From: Cylicocyclus nassatus
Taxonomy: Eukaryota; Nematoda; Chromadorea; Rhabditida; Strongylidae
Assembly: GCA_958299035.1 (NCBI GenBank)
Contig: CATQJL010000112.1
Location: forward strand, 82,044,636 to 82,108,635
DNA length: 64,000 nucleotides
Direction: 5' to 3'
Below the pieces are notes generated by a model. That model searched no databases. It saw nothing but the letters and a program-made list of their open reading frames with translations, and was not told the DNA's origin. Below, in pieces: positions 12,029-23,345 of the stretch. Numbering within the stretch: position 1 is the first letter of the stretch; the number at the start of each line of letters is the position of its first letter. The position numbers were made by a program, and so were the translations under genes.

Positions 12029-14914
12029 TCATCTTGGGTCTACCTCTGGTCGTTTGCCTGGCGCCTCCACAGCCAGGGCTGACTTCGTGATGTGACTTTC
12101 ATCCCTTCTGCGCACATGCCCATACCATCGCAACCTCTTTTCCTGCATTTTCTGGGCAATTGGAGCTACTTTCATTTGCGCTCGTATAGTGTCATTGCAG
12201 ATGTGATCCTTTAGTGTGACTCCTAAGGTCCATCGTAGCATCATTGTTTCCATGACACTGAGTTTGCGTTCCTCGACGCGCGTACACGGCCAGCATTCAC
12301 TGCCATACAGTGCTGCTGGCCGGATGACGGTGCGGTACAGTTGGGACTTAAGTTGCACTGGCATTCTTTTGTCGCACAGAACTCCTGTTAAGGCTCTCCA
12401 TTTCAACCATGCTGTGTTCATCCTGCTTGCGACCTCCTCTTGCAAGCCTCCCTCCGCTGAGATGTGAGTGCCTAGGTACTTATATAACGTTGTCTTCTTT
12501 AGCTCTTCACCATCGATGCTTGGTACCAGGAGTCTGTTTCCCCACTTCCATATACTCTGTCTTCCTGATGTTGAGCTTCAGGCCATACAACTCTAGCCAG
12601 TTGTATGGCCTGAAGCTGTAGCCAACCAAGCCAACCAATGTTCTTCCAGTTTTGCACTTCATCTTGTAGCTCCTTTCTGGAACTTGCTACCAAGACCACA
12701 TCATCTGCGTAGAGAAGTGTCCAAGGAGGATCGCATCTGAGCGGTTCCGTCACGGCGTTCATCACAGTGATGAAGAGCAAGGGAGAGAGTACTGAACCTT
12801 GGTGTACTCCGACCTTGAGGAATTCTTTCGATTGCACTGCAGCTGTTTGCACGTGACTTGAAGCGTTGTGGTAGATCAACTATATCCACTGAACGTATTC
12901 CTCTGGCACTCTGTGTTTCCGTAAGGCCCGCCATATAACTTCATGGGGCACCTTATCGAAAGCTTTCTCCAGGTCTAGGAAGGCTGCATGCAATTCCTTC
13001 TGCTTCTCTCTATACTTTTCCATTACTATCCGGGCGGAGTGGATTGCGCCAGTTGTACCTACTCCTTTTACGAATCCGCACTGATTTGGTGACAACTCTA
13101 TGATATCTCGAAGACGCGTTTCGATTATTCGCTCGAAGATTTTCAGAGTTGTCTCATCAGTCGGATTGGTCGGTAGGTAGAGCAGTCTGCTCCATATCGG
13201 GATCGTCGTGCTGGTGTCCCAGTCGCGTGGCATACTCTTGCTCCTTACGACTTGATTGAGGAGACTCGTTAGCCATGTGGCCCCGGATTGTCCACATATT
13301 TTCCAGAACACGCTTGGTATGTCGTCTGGACCAGTCGCTTTGCCATTCTTCGCTCTTCTTATGGCTAGCCATACTTCCTCTTCCGTGACCGCTGGTACTG
13401 GTCCTTGTATGGGACTGGCTTCTGAGATGGAGTTGATGGTGGTGCGGTCTGTGGTGGCCATTTCTTCGAAGTAGTTTCTCCATCTCTCGGTGATGTCCTC
13501 TGGTTTTCTTAGCACTCTACCAAGTTTGTCTTTGATATGGAGGAAGTGTTCCATATCTTTTGTGGATTCCGCTCTTCTTTTCGATATCCGGTATATCTCA
13601 CGTTCTCCCTCGCGAGACTCTAGGTGGTCGTAGAGCTCTTTTAAGTACACCTGTTTTACCTTCTTTACGGAAGCCTTCGCAACGCGTTTGACTTGATGGT
13701 ACGTCTGACGAGCATCCTCCAATTTCGTCTTATGCCATCGCTTGTACGCATTCCTCTTCTCCTTTATGACTTTTTGCACTTCCTCATTCCACCACCACGT
13801 TTCTCGATTGATCCTTCTTTTTCCTGGCTTCGTACTTCCCAGGATCATGTGTGCCACTTCGTGGACTCGATCTTTCAAGCTTTTCCAGGATTGATCTGGG
13901 TTATCTTGCAAGCGTGGTAGAGTTGTTTGCAGTGTTTGTTTCGCCGCGTTGTTGTCTTTCAATCTCCACCATTTGATGTGTGTCCTGGTCTCTGTGACTC
14001 TCCTGGTGTGCTTATTTATTGGGATTCTAATGTCGAGAAGCAGTGGTCTGTGCTGAGGTATGCAGTTCTCACCTGGAATGACTTTGCAGTCCTTTACGTT
14101 TTTGAGGTCACGTTGTCGGGTAGCCCAGAAGTCTATCTGTGTTCGTCGATCGCCACTTGCATATGTTATGAGGTGATCATCCTTCTTGATGTAGTATGTG
14201 TTCGCCAGCACCAGATCATGGGCTGAGGCGAATTCCAGAATGCGCTCACCTTCTTCGTTGCATGTTCCGTATCCGTGGCCTCCGTGACATTTTCCGGCTT
14301 CTCCTCGCCTTTTTCCCACATGTCCGCTGAGGTCCGCTCCTAGCAGGAGTGTCTCATCCAGTGGAATTGAACTGATGTGGTCATCCAACTCCTGCCAGAA
14401 CGCGTCTTTTTCGTCATCCTTACATCCGAATTGTGGAGCATAAGCGGTGATTACTTGTAGGACCTGTTTCCCAGTGTCTATCATGATGCTCATCAGACGA
14501 TCGCTTAGGCGCTCAACGTCAACTATATTGCTCCGTAGAGTCTCCGAGACAGCTATACCAACCCCGTTTCTAGTGCAGGTGGCACCGTTGTACAGGAGCT
14601 TATATCTATCCCATGTCGCGTGACTTTGCCCCGCTCCACTTTGTTTCCTGTATGCAGGCTACATTGACTCGCCGTCTCTTCAGAAGATCTGCTAACTCAC
14701 GAGAACGAGAGGTGAGTGTACCCATATTGATGGTAACTAGACGGAGAGTCTGCGATGCCTTGGTTCGTTGCCTCTGGTGAACTAGCCGCTTTAGCCGTCT
14801 CCGTTCACCTTGCTGAGACGGTAACCCTCGCCCACTATTCGCATTCGTCGGGCACGAATGCGCGTCGCCTCCGGGGGACGCCCTAGCCTTTACTCGAGAT
14901 ACTTTATGAGACAT
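12029..14914 (-). pseudogene. Endonuclease-reverse transcriptase of a LINE, broken
   Basis: Reading from 14914, the first frame carries the start of an APE-type endonuclease (ending QETKWSGAKS) and shifts by one base near 14605. The main frame (to 12880) has the rest of the endonuclease (LLLGADLSGHVG, then TQIDFWATR in place of the usual ID-Y/H motif) and the first reverse-transcriptase blocks (AKNGKATGPDDIP; FLDLEKAFDKVPHEV). An in-frame TAG follows VQWI at about 12880; then come QGSVLSPLLF and the catalytic YADD near 12710. A second frameshift near 12500 leads to the C-terminal region (YGSECWP; LRWYGHVRRRD). The order of domains matches RTE-like elements. Two shifts and one stop mean no full protein can be made. 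Confidence 0.88.
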
Positions 14915-15000
14915 GTCTGCATTTGTAATGCGACGGGGTGTTTCTCAGCCGGCTTGTCGCATGCCCTTTTTTTGGAAGGGTAGCCTAACGCTGGAATTGT

Positions 15001-15105
15001 GAGCAGAGTTTTGTCGCAGAAATTAGGCTCAGGGTGGTGTCGAACTCGTGACCTTCAGCACGGCAATGCTACGTAGAGCACTAACCACTAGACTAACTCT
15101 GCTCG
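15001..15105 (-). other. tRNA-like 5' head of the LINE
   Basis: On the minus strand a 10-bp terminal stem (GAGCAGAGTT at 15104-15095 with AACTCTGCTC at 15010-15001) encloses an A box (TAGTCTAGTGGTTAG) and a B box (CGAGTTCGACACC). These are the two internal RNA polymerase III promoter boxes of a tRNA, spaced by about 40 nt. The segment lies inside the target-site duplication, so it entered the site with the LINE. The anticodon arm is irregular, so I do not call a functional tRNA. It may supply the element's promoter or be a captured SINE head. Confidence 0.6.
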
Positions 15106-15200
15106 ATGCAGGAACTTTTGGGCCAACGTAATGTGAGTACCTTCAGTGCGTTGATTCAACTGTGCGAAGGAAGAAATGACATAGGAGATATTGAGCATAC

Positions 15201-15341
15201 TCAGACAAATCACCGGAACTCCCGCAGGACAAGCCAAATTTGCAGAAGTTCCGCAGTTTTGTTCACTACTGGAAAGATGAAAATGTTGAAAATCGAACTT
15301 CCGCGGGATTCCGGAACTTCCGCAAGCGCACTGCGGGACGT
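15201..15341. repeat. CGGAACTTCCGCAG-repeat element, copy 2 (truncated)
   Basis: The segment starts with TCAGACAAAT and a variant of CGGAACTTCCGCAG, then follows the same order of words as 2667-2790 (GGACAAGCCAAATTTGCAG, AAGTTCCGCAG). The right terminal repeat is missing. Confidence 0.55.
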
Positions 15342-17008
15342 TTAAGGTAATTTCCTGCTGGACGAAGAATATCACCCCATAAAACGAAAACTAGCTCTTA
15401 GGGAGACTGGATACAATTTTTTAGGGAAAGCAAGGTGTTGGAAAAACAGGGCATTTGCGTATTCAATCATAAATAGTAGAGAAAAACTGTCGAAGTACAC
15501 ACAATTGCATTTATGGAGCTGTAATCATTAGTATAGTTTGGATCAGTAACGACGGAAAAGGGGAAAAAAGCTCCTTACAGCTGAAGACTTGGGCTATGTT
15601 AAAGTCCTGAAAGAATTTGAAAAGTAAGTTTACCCAGTTGCTCTCAAGGATACTACATAGGAAAGGGGGGGGGGGGGGAGAACAAAAGCCTGTACCTAGA
15701 ATGGGTCTAAATCTCCAAAGTGGCCTTGATGAGTTATAACTGTGCAAGTAATGTTGTTAGTTGTAAATAACTGGAATAGTTTCTAGTATTATTCTTCAGT
15801 CAACTTTAGAACAGTCCCTCGCGGATAACCCCGCTAAAAATTTGAGAAATTCTTAAATGTTCGACCGAATGACTTGCAAGGGAACTATATGTAAAACTAT
15901 CACCAACTTCACAATCAAAAGACAAAGCTGAGCAGAAGAAGATACACTGCACCTGGCTGGTTCGAGACTAACCTGAGACTGCGATTCATCAAAGCTATTC
16001 AGACAATCCAATCCGTCAAGAAATAACCGCACTGAACAGAGCGGCAATGTTTATGTGTAACACAGAAACACCAAGAAGTGGACCGCATTGAAAAAACTGT
16101 TACAGCGACAAAGTAAGAAAAGCGTCTGTGAAGGTGTTTATGTGATAGATTGGAATGCATTTTGTGCTATTTTTGGTGGTATGAAAAACCACGCCTACAC
16201 CATTTTTGAAAAAAATTGCAATCCTTTCATAACGGGTGAGTACTAGATATGAATGATAAAGTAAATAAATGATTGAATCTAAAAAATAGTTTATTTTAAA
16301 AATGTAGAAAAAATATAGAAATAGATGCAAACAATTGAATAGTGGGTACCAAGGGGAGGGGCGGGAGGGGAGTCTCGAAATTTTTGAAAGTTATTTACAT
16401 GTATTTCAAAAATATGCATATGACTTGTTTTCAAGTGTATACAGAATATTTGAAAACTTCTTACCTTAGAATGCAAAAGTCTGGCAAAAGTTTCTCGCGG
16501 CTATGGGTCCACAAAAATTGGGAAAAATTCCAGATAAATTTTGGAAGTGCGTTTAACGTCACGCACCTTCATCCGAAAATCCCCCCCCCCCCTCCCCCCC
16601 GAACGGAAATCCTGGGACACCATTCATGTGATGTAAAAAGATAAGATGAACACATTGAAGCATTGCACATACAAGCTCACAATTTGTAAGCAAATTAGGA
16701 AGTTCGCTTGTCTTTTTTCTCTCGGTAAGGGTGGGGGGGGGGGGGGAAATGGGTTACGCGAATAATATTTTCTGTAGCTAAAGGAGTATGGTTCTAGTGA
16801 TTGCCCGCAAAACTTTCCTCTGATTTCTGAATTTTTGCAAACTTGTGATTCAAAAAGATTTCTCAGCCTAAAAGGCGTCGTGTTAGGGCCAGTTTTATCT
16901 CTGCAATTTATACTAATTCGCTTTTTCCCAAAATGCTCGCAAAATTCTTTAAAACTATTTGTCCCTCCCCCCTCCCCCCCCCCCCCCCCGCCCCTCTGTT
17001 CGTTCATT
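15342..17008. other. No gene seen; G/C tracts
   Basis: The stretch has runs of G or C at about 15665-15678, 16580-16600 and 16732-16746. The frames next to these runs translate them as polyglycine or polyproline and are not credible genes. Confidence 0.45.
16335..16650. repeat. AT-rich interspersed repeat, inverted copy 3
   Basis: The segment shares GAAATTTTTGAAAGTTATTTACAT-type words, a GACTTGTTTTCAA motif and the poly-C then CCGAACGGAAATCCTGG ending with copies at 560-840, mostly in inverted order. Borders are uncertain. Confidence 0.35.
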
Positions 17009-17022
17009 GGTGACTGACCCAG

Positions 17023-17257
17023 AACTCAGAAAACTTCAACGATACAACATTTGCGTACGAATTGATAAATCGCAACTGACCCGTGAGAGGGTGAATGAAA
17101 AATGGAGGCATTTCGTTGAGACAAAGACGATTTCGTACGGCATTGCAAATAGCAACGCTGAACGCCTCATTGATTTTTTGGGTTTCCGAGGATTTGTTGG
17201 CGATTTGCGAACAACAAGAAGATGGATCAACCTGTCAAAGCCTTACTATTTTGAAAG
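17023..17257 (+). CDS. Exon-like frame, function unknown
   Basis: A continuous frame of about 78 codons runs from a possible acceptor (GACCCAG, ending 17022) to a donor GTGAAT at 17258. It is charged and protein-like, with segments such as LQRYNICVRIDKSQLTRERV and ERLIDFLGFRGFVGDLRTTR. I recognise no domain. It could be an exon of the same gene as the frames at 22.0-23.3 kb or an unrelated fossil. It lies right after a long C tract, which spoils the frame upstream. Confidence 0.35.
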
Positions 17258-17496
17258 GTGAATTTTGATGAAAACAACTTGTTCAATTTTCAAAATCTGG
17301 ATATTTCAGCTTACATTTAACCTACACATACTTAAGTTTCTTCAAAAGTGAAAAGAATTGTTAATACATCGATTAAAATGATATCAGAAAAAATATGTCA
17401 ACAAAGTGACTCTGTTTTCGGAGGATGGGAAGAGCAAAGGAGAGGAGAGAGGAAAAAGTGCTATTCAGCTGGATCTACCTTCCATTATTTACTTAA

Positions 17497-17886
17497 AGGC
17501 ATTGTCCAGGTCAACCTGGGGGTGGTGGGATTTTGAGACAATGCAGGCCTCGGCTCCTGACTGATGCAACAGTTCAGGTCCGATCGAAAAAGGTGGATTC
17601 TGAAGCGAGAAAATCGCTTCGAAAAAAAAAAGGTCGGTACGCTAATCCCCCCCCCCCCTCCCTTGACAAGTTTTGACATGGCGAATGCTGTAGATCTAAT
17701 GTACTAACCACGTCAAAACCTCTCAAGGAGGCGGGATTAGCGTACCGCCCCTTTTTTTCCAAAACGATTTTCTCACTTCAGAATCCACCTTTTCCGATCG
17801 GACTTGAACTGTTGCATTAGTCAGGAGCCGTACTTCCACACTTCGTCAAAATCTCATCACCCTCCAGTTAACCTGGACAATGCCTT
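17497..17886. repeat. Foldback MITE, AAGGCATTGTCCAGGT ends
   Basis: AAGGCATTGTCCAGGTCAAC at the left returns inverted at the right (…ACCTGGACAATGCCTT). The arms match for about 150 bp, including AAAAAGGTGGATTCTGA and the GGGATTAGCGTACC word. A C tract sits in the left arm at about 17647-17658. No coding sequence is present. Confidence 0.75.
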
Positions 17887-19366
17887 CAAGACTCCTGCTT
17901 CTACCTCTCTTCATTGTAGGTGAGGTGATAATATTAACCACTGTGGCAGCTCAAAAGTTGCATTTTGAGTTGATTTTACTTTAATCATTGATTTTGTTGA
18001 TTTTGATATAAAACAGCAACTTTTGATGTAGAAATGTTGAACAAGTGAACAACACTGCAAGCATTTTTAGAAGATGAAAAACATTTCCCTGAGAATAGAA
18101 AAAAATGAAAGCCTCTGCAATAATCCCATAGTGGTAACGTTAGAGAATGGCGATTCTTTCCATAACAGAAACAGCTCTTCATTACAAAAAAAAAACTCTG
18201 GAAAGATCTGCCTAGAAGGCTACATAAATACAAAAGTCTTAATTTCATTAGTGATGGCTTAATCGTCCAAAATGCTTTGCTAAAATCATACTAAAAAAGC
18301 CTACAAATGACCAGTTCTTTGTCGAAGAAAATTTCTAGTTCCGAATAATGCTTCACAGCTCCCCTCATCCAAGAAAAAAGTTTTGGGACCGCTTATTTCG
18401 TATGGAATAATAGCCGTTAAACTGCAATCATTCTAATGCAAATCAAGAAGTGAGAAAAAGAAAAATAGAACAGAAAAATACACCGTTGAATTTGATAAGT
18501 AATCGTAACGTGATTCTTTTAGAAGTGTGTCGTTCTAAATGAAACCACAAATAAAACTGGATACCCTCAATCCGCAAAAATGCGAGATTTGAGGCTTGTG
18601 AGAAAGATATTGTTGAGACTTATGCCAAACATATGTAATAAGTAAGTCTTGTTGTACGCAAAATAGGACGAGGACCTGTGATGCAAAAACTAATAATTGT
18701 CTACGTAAGATTCGATACTAGTAGAATGAGGACAAGACAACCGATCATCGCTGTTTAATGATTGAGAAAATCAGAACGAAGAGGAACAGACATTTGATTT
18801 ATGAACGTCTTTAGTATGATCAGTGTGTACAGTGAAAGAAAACAACAAGTTAATAAAATATGGAAACGCGTCCATAATCGAGTATTTTACAAAAAAATTA
18901 CCATTCTTCAACCACAACCAGTTATTACCAAATTTAAGCACCTAAGACTTCGATAACTTACTACACATAGCTGCAAAAATGATAGGCTAATGTATTAGGT
19001 GGATTCGAAAGTTCGTGCCGTTTTAAAATCATTCTCAAATCAATCAGAATAAAGATAGACGAACGCTCTAAAATGTGCTCTATGCAGAATTTCTTCTTCT
19101 TTCCAGCAGTAAAGATTCTGTTCGAATCCTTTGATGTACACTTGGAAAATCGTCAGAAGCTTCAAGTTATAGTTTCTGCCTACCCTGACTTTTGCAGTTT
19201 TTAAAATTTAGTTATGGAGTTTTGGAAGTACTTCGACAACAGCTGTATAGAGTAGACAAACTGCAACGTAACAAATTTTTTCGGCATCGATAGCTGGCTT
19301 TTCAAAATTTATGAGACTATTTTTCCGATGCTATCATATTTCCATATTTGGGCATCACAATCCTTA
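17887..19366. other. AT-rich, no gene recognised
   Basis: Only short frames are present. A solo mariner-like end (ATTAGGTGGATTCGAAAGTTCG) lies at about 18995-19016. Confidence 0.4.
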
Positions 19367-19592
19367 GGCGTCGGACATACCTCACGCGATTTCAGTCGAG
19401 GCGCGATTTGGAAATACTCCAAATGTTCATAACTCATCGTACGGGGTTTTTGAATGTATGGTGGGACATTTTATCAACCTACGAAAGTTATACATGCTGT
19501 GCATTTGGGGTCTACCAGTATTGAATTTGAAAACATCTGGCAAATTGCCAGATCGCGTGGCGACTGAAATCGCGTGAGGTATGTCCCTTGCC
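19367..19592. mobile_element. MITE with TTA duplication, ACCTCACGCGATT family
   Basis: The element is flanked by TTA at 19364-19366 and 19593-19595. Terminal inverted repeats begin GGCGTCGGACATACC and contain CTCACGCGATTTCAGTCG. The 3-bp TTA duplication fits PIF/Harbinger-type MITEs. A related copy with the same internal word lies at 24807-25009. Confidence 0.75.
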
Positions 19593-22035
19593 TTATAGAA
19601 CATGAGACGGCATACAGCTAGGATATCATTCGATGCAGCTTCTTCTCCTCTTCTTGAAAAAGGCTCTTCTTTTCTGATTCGTAGAAGGGTCGAGAAAAAA
19701 ATCATAATTCTAGTTTTGCGATGCGTCTCATCCGGCACCCGAAAAGGAGAAGGGAACCCATATGTTTCTTGAAATTAGTGTTTAATCACAATCAATTTTT
19801 GGAAGTTTCAATTTGCGAAGATTTCATAGTATCTGAAGCGTTTGTATATTACACGACTTCGCAAATGTGAAGACTTTTGGAAGATTGTTTCAAAAAATAC
19901 TGAAAAAAGCCAGCTATCGAATCCAAAAATTACTTTTTGTAGCATTTTGTTCATTCCATCCAAGTGTTGTTAAAGCATTTTCAAAAGTCCAGAGTGAAAA
20001 ATCCAGAAAATAGCTACTGGGTACGTAAAATGCATGGGTTGGAGATTGTGGCGATTATTCGAAAGAACTTGAAGGAATCCGAACAAAAACATTACCGCTG
20101 CCAAGAGGAAGAAATTCTGCATAGAATACTTTTTAGATGGTTGTCTGTCCTTATTCTCAATGATGAGAGGATAGGAAAAATCGGCCCCACCTAATAGAAT
20201 ATCAATGTGATCTATTATAACCTTTAATTACTGATTCACTAGTTCTCAGAAAAATTACCTAAACCTAATCAACTTGTGAGTCATAAAATGTTAAAGATAA
20301 TCCCATTTGGCATAAAAATATGCAAACTGCAAATACACTGCAGTAATAAAGTAACAACTACATTTCACTCGTCAGATTGCAAATGTGCAACTGCGCATTA
20401 TTTTACACTTTGCACTATGTAAGATGAAAATAACGTGGCGATAGATTACGGTAACTACTGAAATGGGACAATGCCTTACGTCACAATACAAGTGTAAAAT
20501 GTGTCAACTACTTATAAGCTTTCCTAATACATTTACTTTCTCACAGTATTTTATTTCGGACCCAGTAGTGTTTCCGAGAAATAGGATATCCAGATATTTT
20601 TGAGTTAGTGAAAGACGCATTGTACAACTAAAAAGCACAAAGTTAGTTGACTGTTGTGAGACTTATTGATTTGAAAATTTGACAAAAGGTTGTTTACAAA
20701 ATAATCAGATGCAGATTTTTAGACTTTTTATAACCAAGAGAAGGATGGGCTAGCTTTGACTACCAAAGAAACAGAAAAAGTATTTATTTAGTGCTGAACA
20801 CATTTGATTCATTAATGTTTCTCATGAAATTTGTTGTTGGCCTCCAATGTCTACAAACTGCCAAGAAACTATATTGATAAAATTAAAATTGAAAGCAAAA
20901 GTTTACACAGCTTACGCAGACGAAGCTAATTTGCTTCAGAAAAAAAATCACGCTAGTGAGGAACAGGTGGCCCAATTTATTGCTAGTTTCCTCATTCTGT
21001 TGAAGAGAGAAGATTAGTATAGTGCAAAAAAACTGAGACGGGCTCTTTATTCTACCGGAGAATCACAGTTAGACATCTTATGAAAAAAGTTTAGGTCACA
21101 AAGCCCCGCCTTCTTGCTGTCAGTCCAGTCAAATCGAAGATAAAAATATGGAAATGTGATAGCGAAGCAAAAATTGAAGGAAAGGAAAAAAGACTAACAA
21201 AAATGTGAAGAGTAATAATATTGTGATAAGATAAATCTGAGAAATCTTTGCAGCAGGAGATCGTGAAAATGAAAGGTGAAAAATACAAGAGGATTACAGA
21301 ATTTGTGATTTACACACGAAAATGCAAAAAAATTCAGATTTACATATTTCGAGTCCAAAAAAGGCTAGCTAAATACGGCTAGCTTGAAACATAAGAAACA
21401 CCCATTTGGGCGCAGAATGCCTAACGAAGCGGACACATAGCAAACCGGTACGTAACGGTCATGGAGAAGACGGACATTCTAATGAGATTTCAAGCGCAAA
21501 ACAAGCACGAAAACGAGAAGAACGCTGCGCTTCGTAAGTTTCCGAAGAGTTCCGAAAACGACTCGATCACGCCTCGAAAAGAAATCAATTTTACAACGCA
21601 TCGATCAGTGTGATTCGACTTGCACGGATCTCGGGTGGTTCGTCTCATCGGCTGCAGTTTCTCGAGAGTTGATTTTAATGTAATGGCTATCGAGAGACGG
21701 TCAGACGGCTGCAAAGCGATTGTCGACGAATGAAAAATGGAACCCCCGTGCAGCCGTTGATCCGCGGCGGGGGCAGGGGGTAGGCGGTGGAAGAAGAATT
21801 GACGGGCAGCAAAGTGTCCGACAGAAGCAGCACATGTTTGCATCGTGATCATCAAGAATGATTGATGTCAATGTACTGCCAAAGTGAAATCTGACAAGGA
21901 AAAAAATGAAAAGATGCACTAAATGAGCCGAAAAAATAGAGAAGTTTACGCTCTAGGAAAGAATTACAGAGGGCAATTGACTGGTTGATGTATTTCCCCC
22001 GGATTGTCCCAAAAACTCAGAAATTTTAACGCGAT
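19593..22035. other. AT-rich stretch without a firm gene
   Basis: A plus-strand frame at 19964-20194 (containing RKNLKESEQKHYRCQEEEIL) looks somewhat protein-like but has no domain or good splice sites. The minus-strand frame at 21490-21855 is unconserved as far as I can see. GGTCACAAAGCCCCGCCTT near 21093 matches the repeat end near 6057. Confidence 0.35.
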
Positions 22036-23345
22036 TTGTACCGACACGAGGGGCAGATTAGCATCGTCAAAGAGCTTTTTAAAGATGGCGTCAGAGATCC
22101 TGCAAGTGCAAAACGTTTCACTTTGCAAGATTATTATACATATAAAGAGCAGTTGAATATCTTCCTTGTAGAAATTCCATCTCTAGGGGATCGAGAAAGA
22201 TATAGCAAAGCAGAAACTTATGGATTAATGTGAATGTGAAAAAAAAACATGTAGACTAAAGTTTACGAAAATATGATTTCAGAAACACATGGGCAAAAAT
22301 ATGTAAATTTGAAAGTTCTTTAAGTGGTTTTGAGACCCATGTTGATAAAATAATGAGAATTTTATAAAAGAAATACGGCGACAAAACTATATGATCTTGT
22401 ACTTTTTGTACAAGAGCACAATAAATGATGAACACAAAATCGTACAGTCAGGGAAACAAGTTGAAATAGCAGACCAAAAGAGATATGAAAGAAAAAATTG
22501 GAAGGGAAGGAAGAAAATTATTTTTATGAGCGTTCATACCTTAAGCTGAATTCAACGTTTTTGTCTATATAGCATAACTCCAAAAATGAAGACGTGGCGA
22601 ACTAAACAGTAAAGAGTTGGCAGGAAGAGCGGGGGGGGGGGGGGAAGAAAGCAGGAGTTATACGTTCAGGACGAATTTACAAAAAAAGATTCAAGTGAAT
22701 TGACCAAATTTAAGGAGACGGCTATCCAACACGGCTTATCATCCCTTCTTCACTAGCTATTTTTTCTGCATCTGTTATCTCCAAAAAAAAAAACGTCTGG
22801 CATAGTTTGAGCCGCTACTGCGTACTGTATATTTATTTATTTTAATCATGATTATCAAAAAACGAAATCTTACTCCGCTATACATGCAGATTTTCTTGAG
22901 CCTGAGAGAGATGAAAAAGGCACAACAATTTGCTGAGAAAATTTATCTCCAGATCGCTAATAACCAGTATCGCCTAAACTGTGACAGTACTCTTCAAGAC
23001 ACACTTTCTTTTATGTCTAACTTCCGAAACGATAACCAGATTGTGCATCATAAATTATGACTGGAACTAGGCGTTACAAGAACACCGTACTCGATTAAAT
23101 CATTTTAGGAACGGATGATGTATGGGAGCCGTCAAGAATATCACACACAATTTTATAGACTCAAGCGGAAACACAGTTCAGCTTTCCAGAAGTGGAGCAG
23201 GTGTGAAGGACATGTGGACAATGCATTTTTTGTAGATTTTATGTACCGTAGTTTTGCTCGTCAAGACGTTCTAACAGTTTATTCTCAGCAATCGCAGTTG
23301 TACCCGACACTTCTTTATTTTTCAGCAGAGATGTTAGAGAAATGA
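22036..23345 (+). CDS. Unidentified spliced gene, 3' part
   Basis: Three plus-strand frames follow each other. The first (22036-22227) contains SAKRFTLQDYYTYKEQLNIF and meets a GTGAAT donor. The second (about 22848-23042) contains EMKKAQQFAEKIYLQIANNQ and ends at GTGCAT. The third (23109-23345) follows a TTTTAG acceptor across a 66-nt gap, keeps phase 0, and ends SAEMLEK-stop. The second-to-third join reads smoothly. Start, function and the link to the first frame are not established, and I recognise no domain. It may be a fast-evolving nematode gene or a decayed element. Confidence 0.35.

Larger units (their letters stand above)
11881..15119 (-). mobile_element. LINE (BovB/RTE-like) with tRNA-like 5' end
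   Basis: The insertion is bounded by a direct repeat ATGCAGGAACTTTT at 11881-11894 and 15106-15119, read as the target-site duplication. On the minus strand the element starts at 15105 with a tRNA-like sequence, carries an endonuclease-reverse transcriptase frame, and ends near 11890 in a short A run next to the duplication, as expected for target-primed reverse transcription. The element is about 3.2 kb, a usual length for the RTE/BovB clade. Frameshifts and an in-frame stop show it is dead. The exact LINE clade is inferred from the C-terminal region and overall size. Confidence 0.85.

Noticed and set aside
13157..14226. Frames on the plus strand and in other minus frames within the LINE
   Set aside because: They are shadows of the endonuclease-RT frame.
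15001..15105. Functional tRNA gene on the minus strand
   Set aside because: A and B boxes are good but the anticodon arm is irregular, and the segment lies inside a transposon's target-site duplication.
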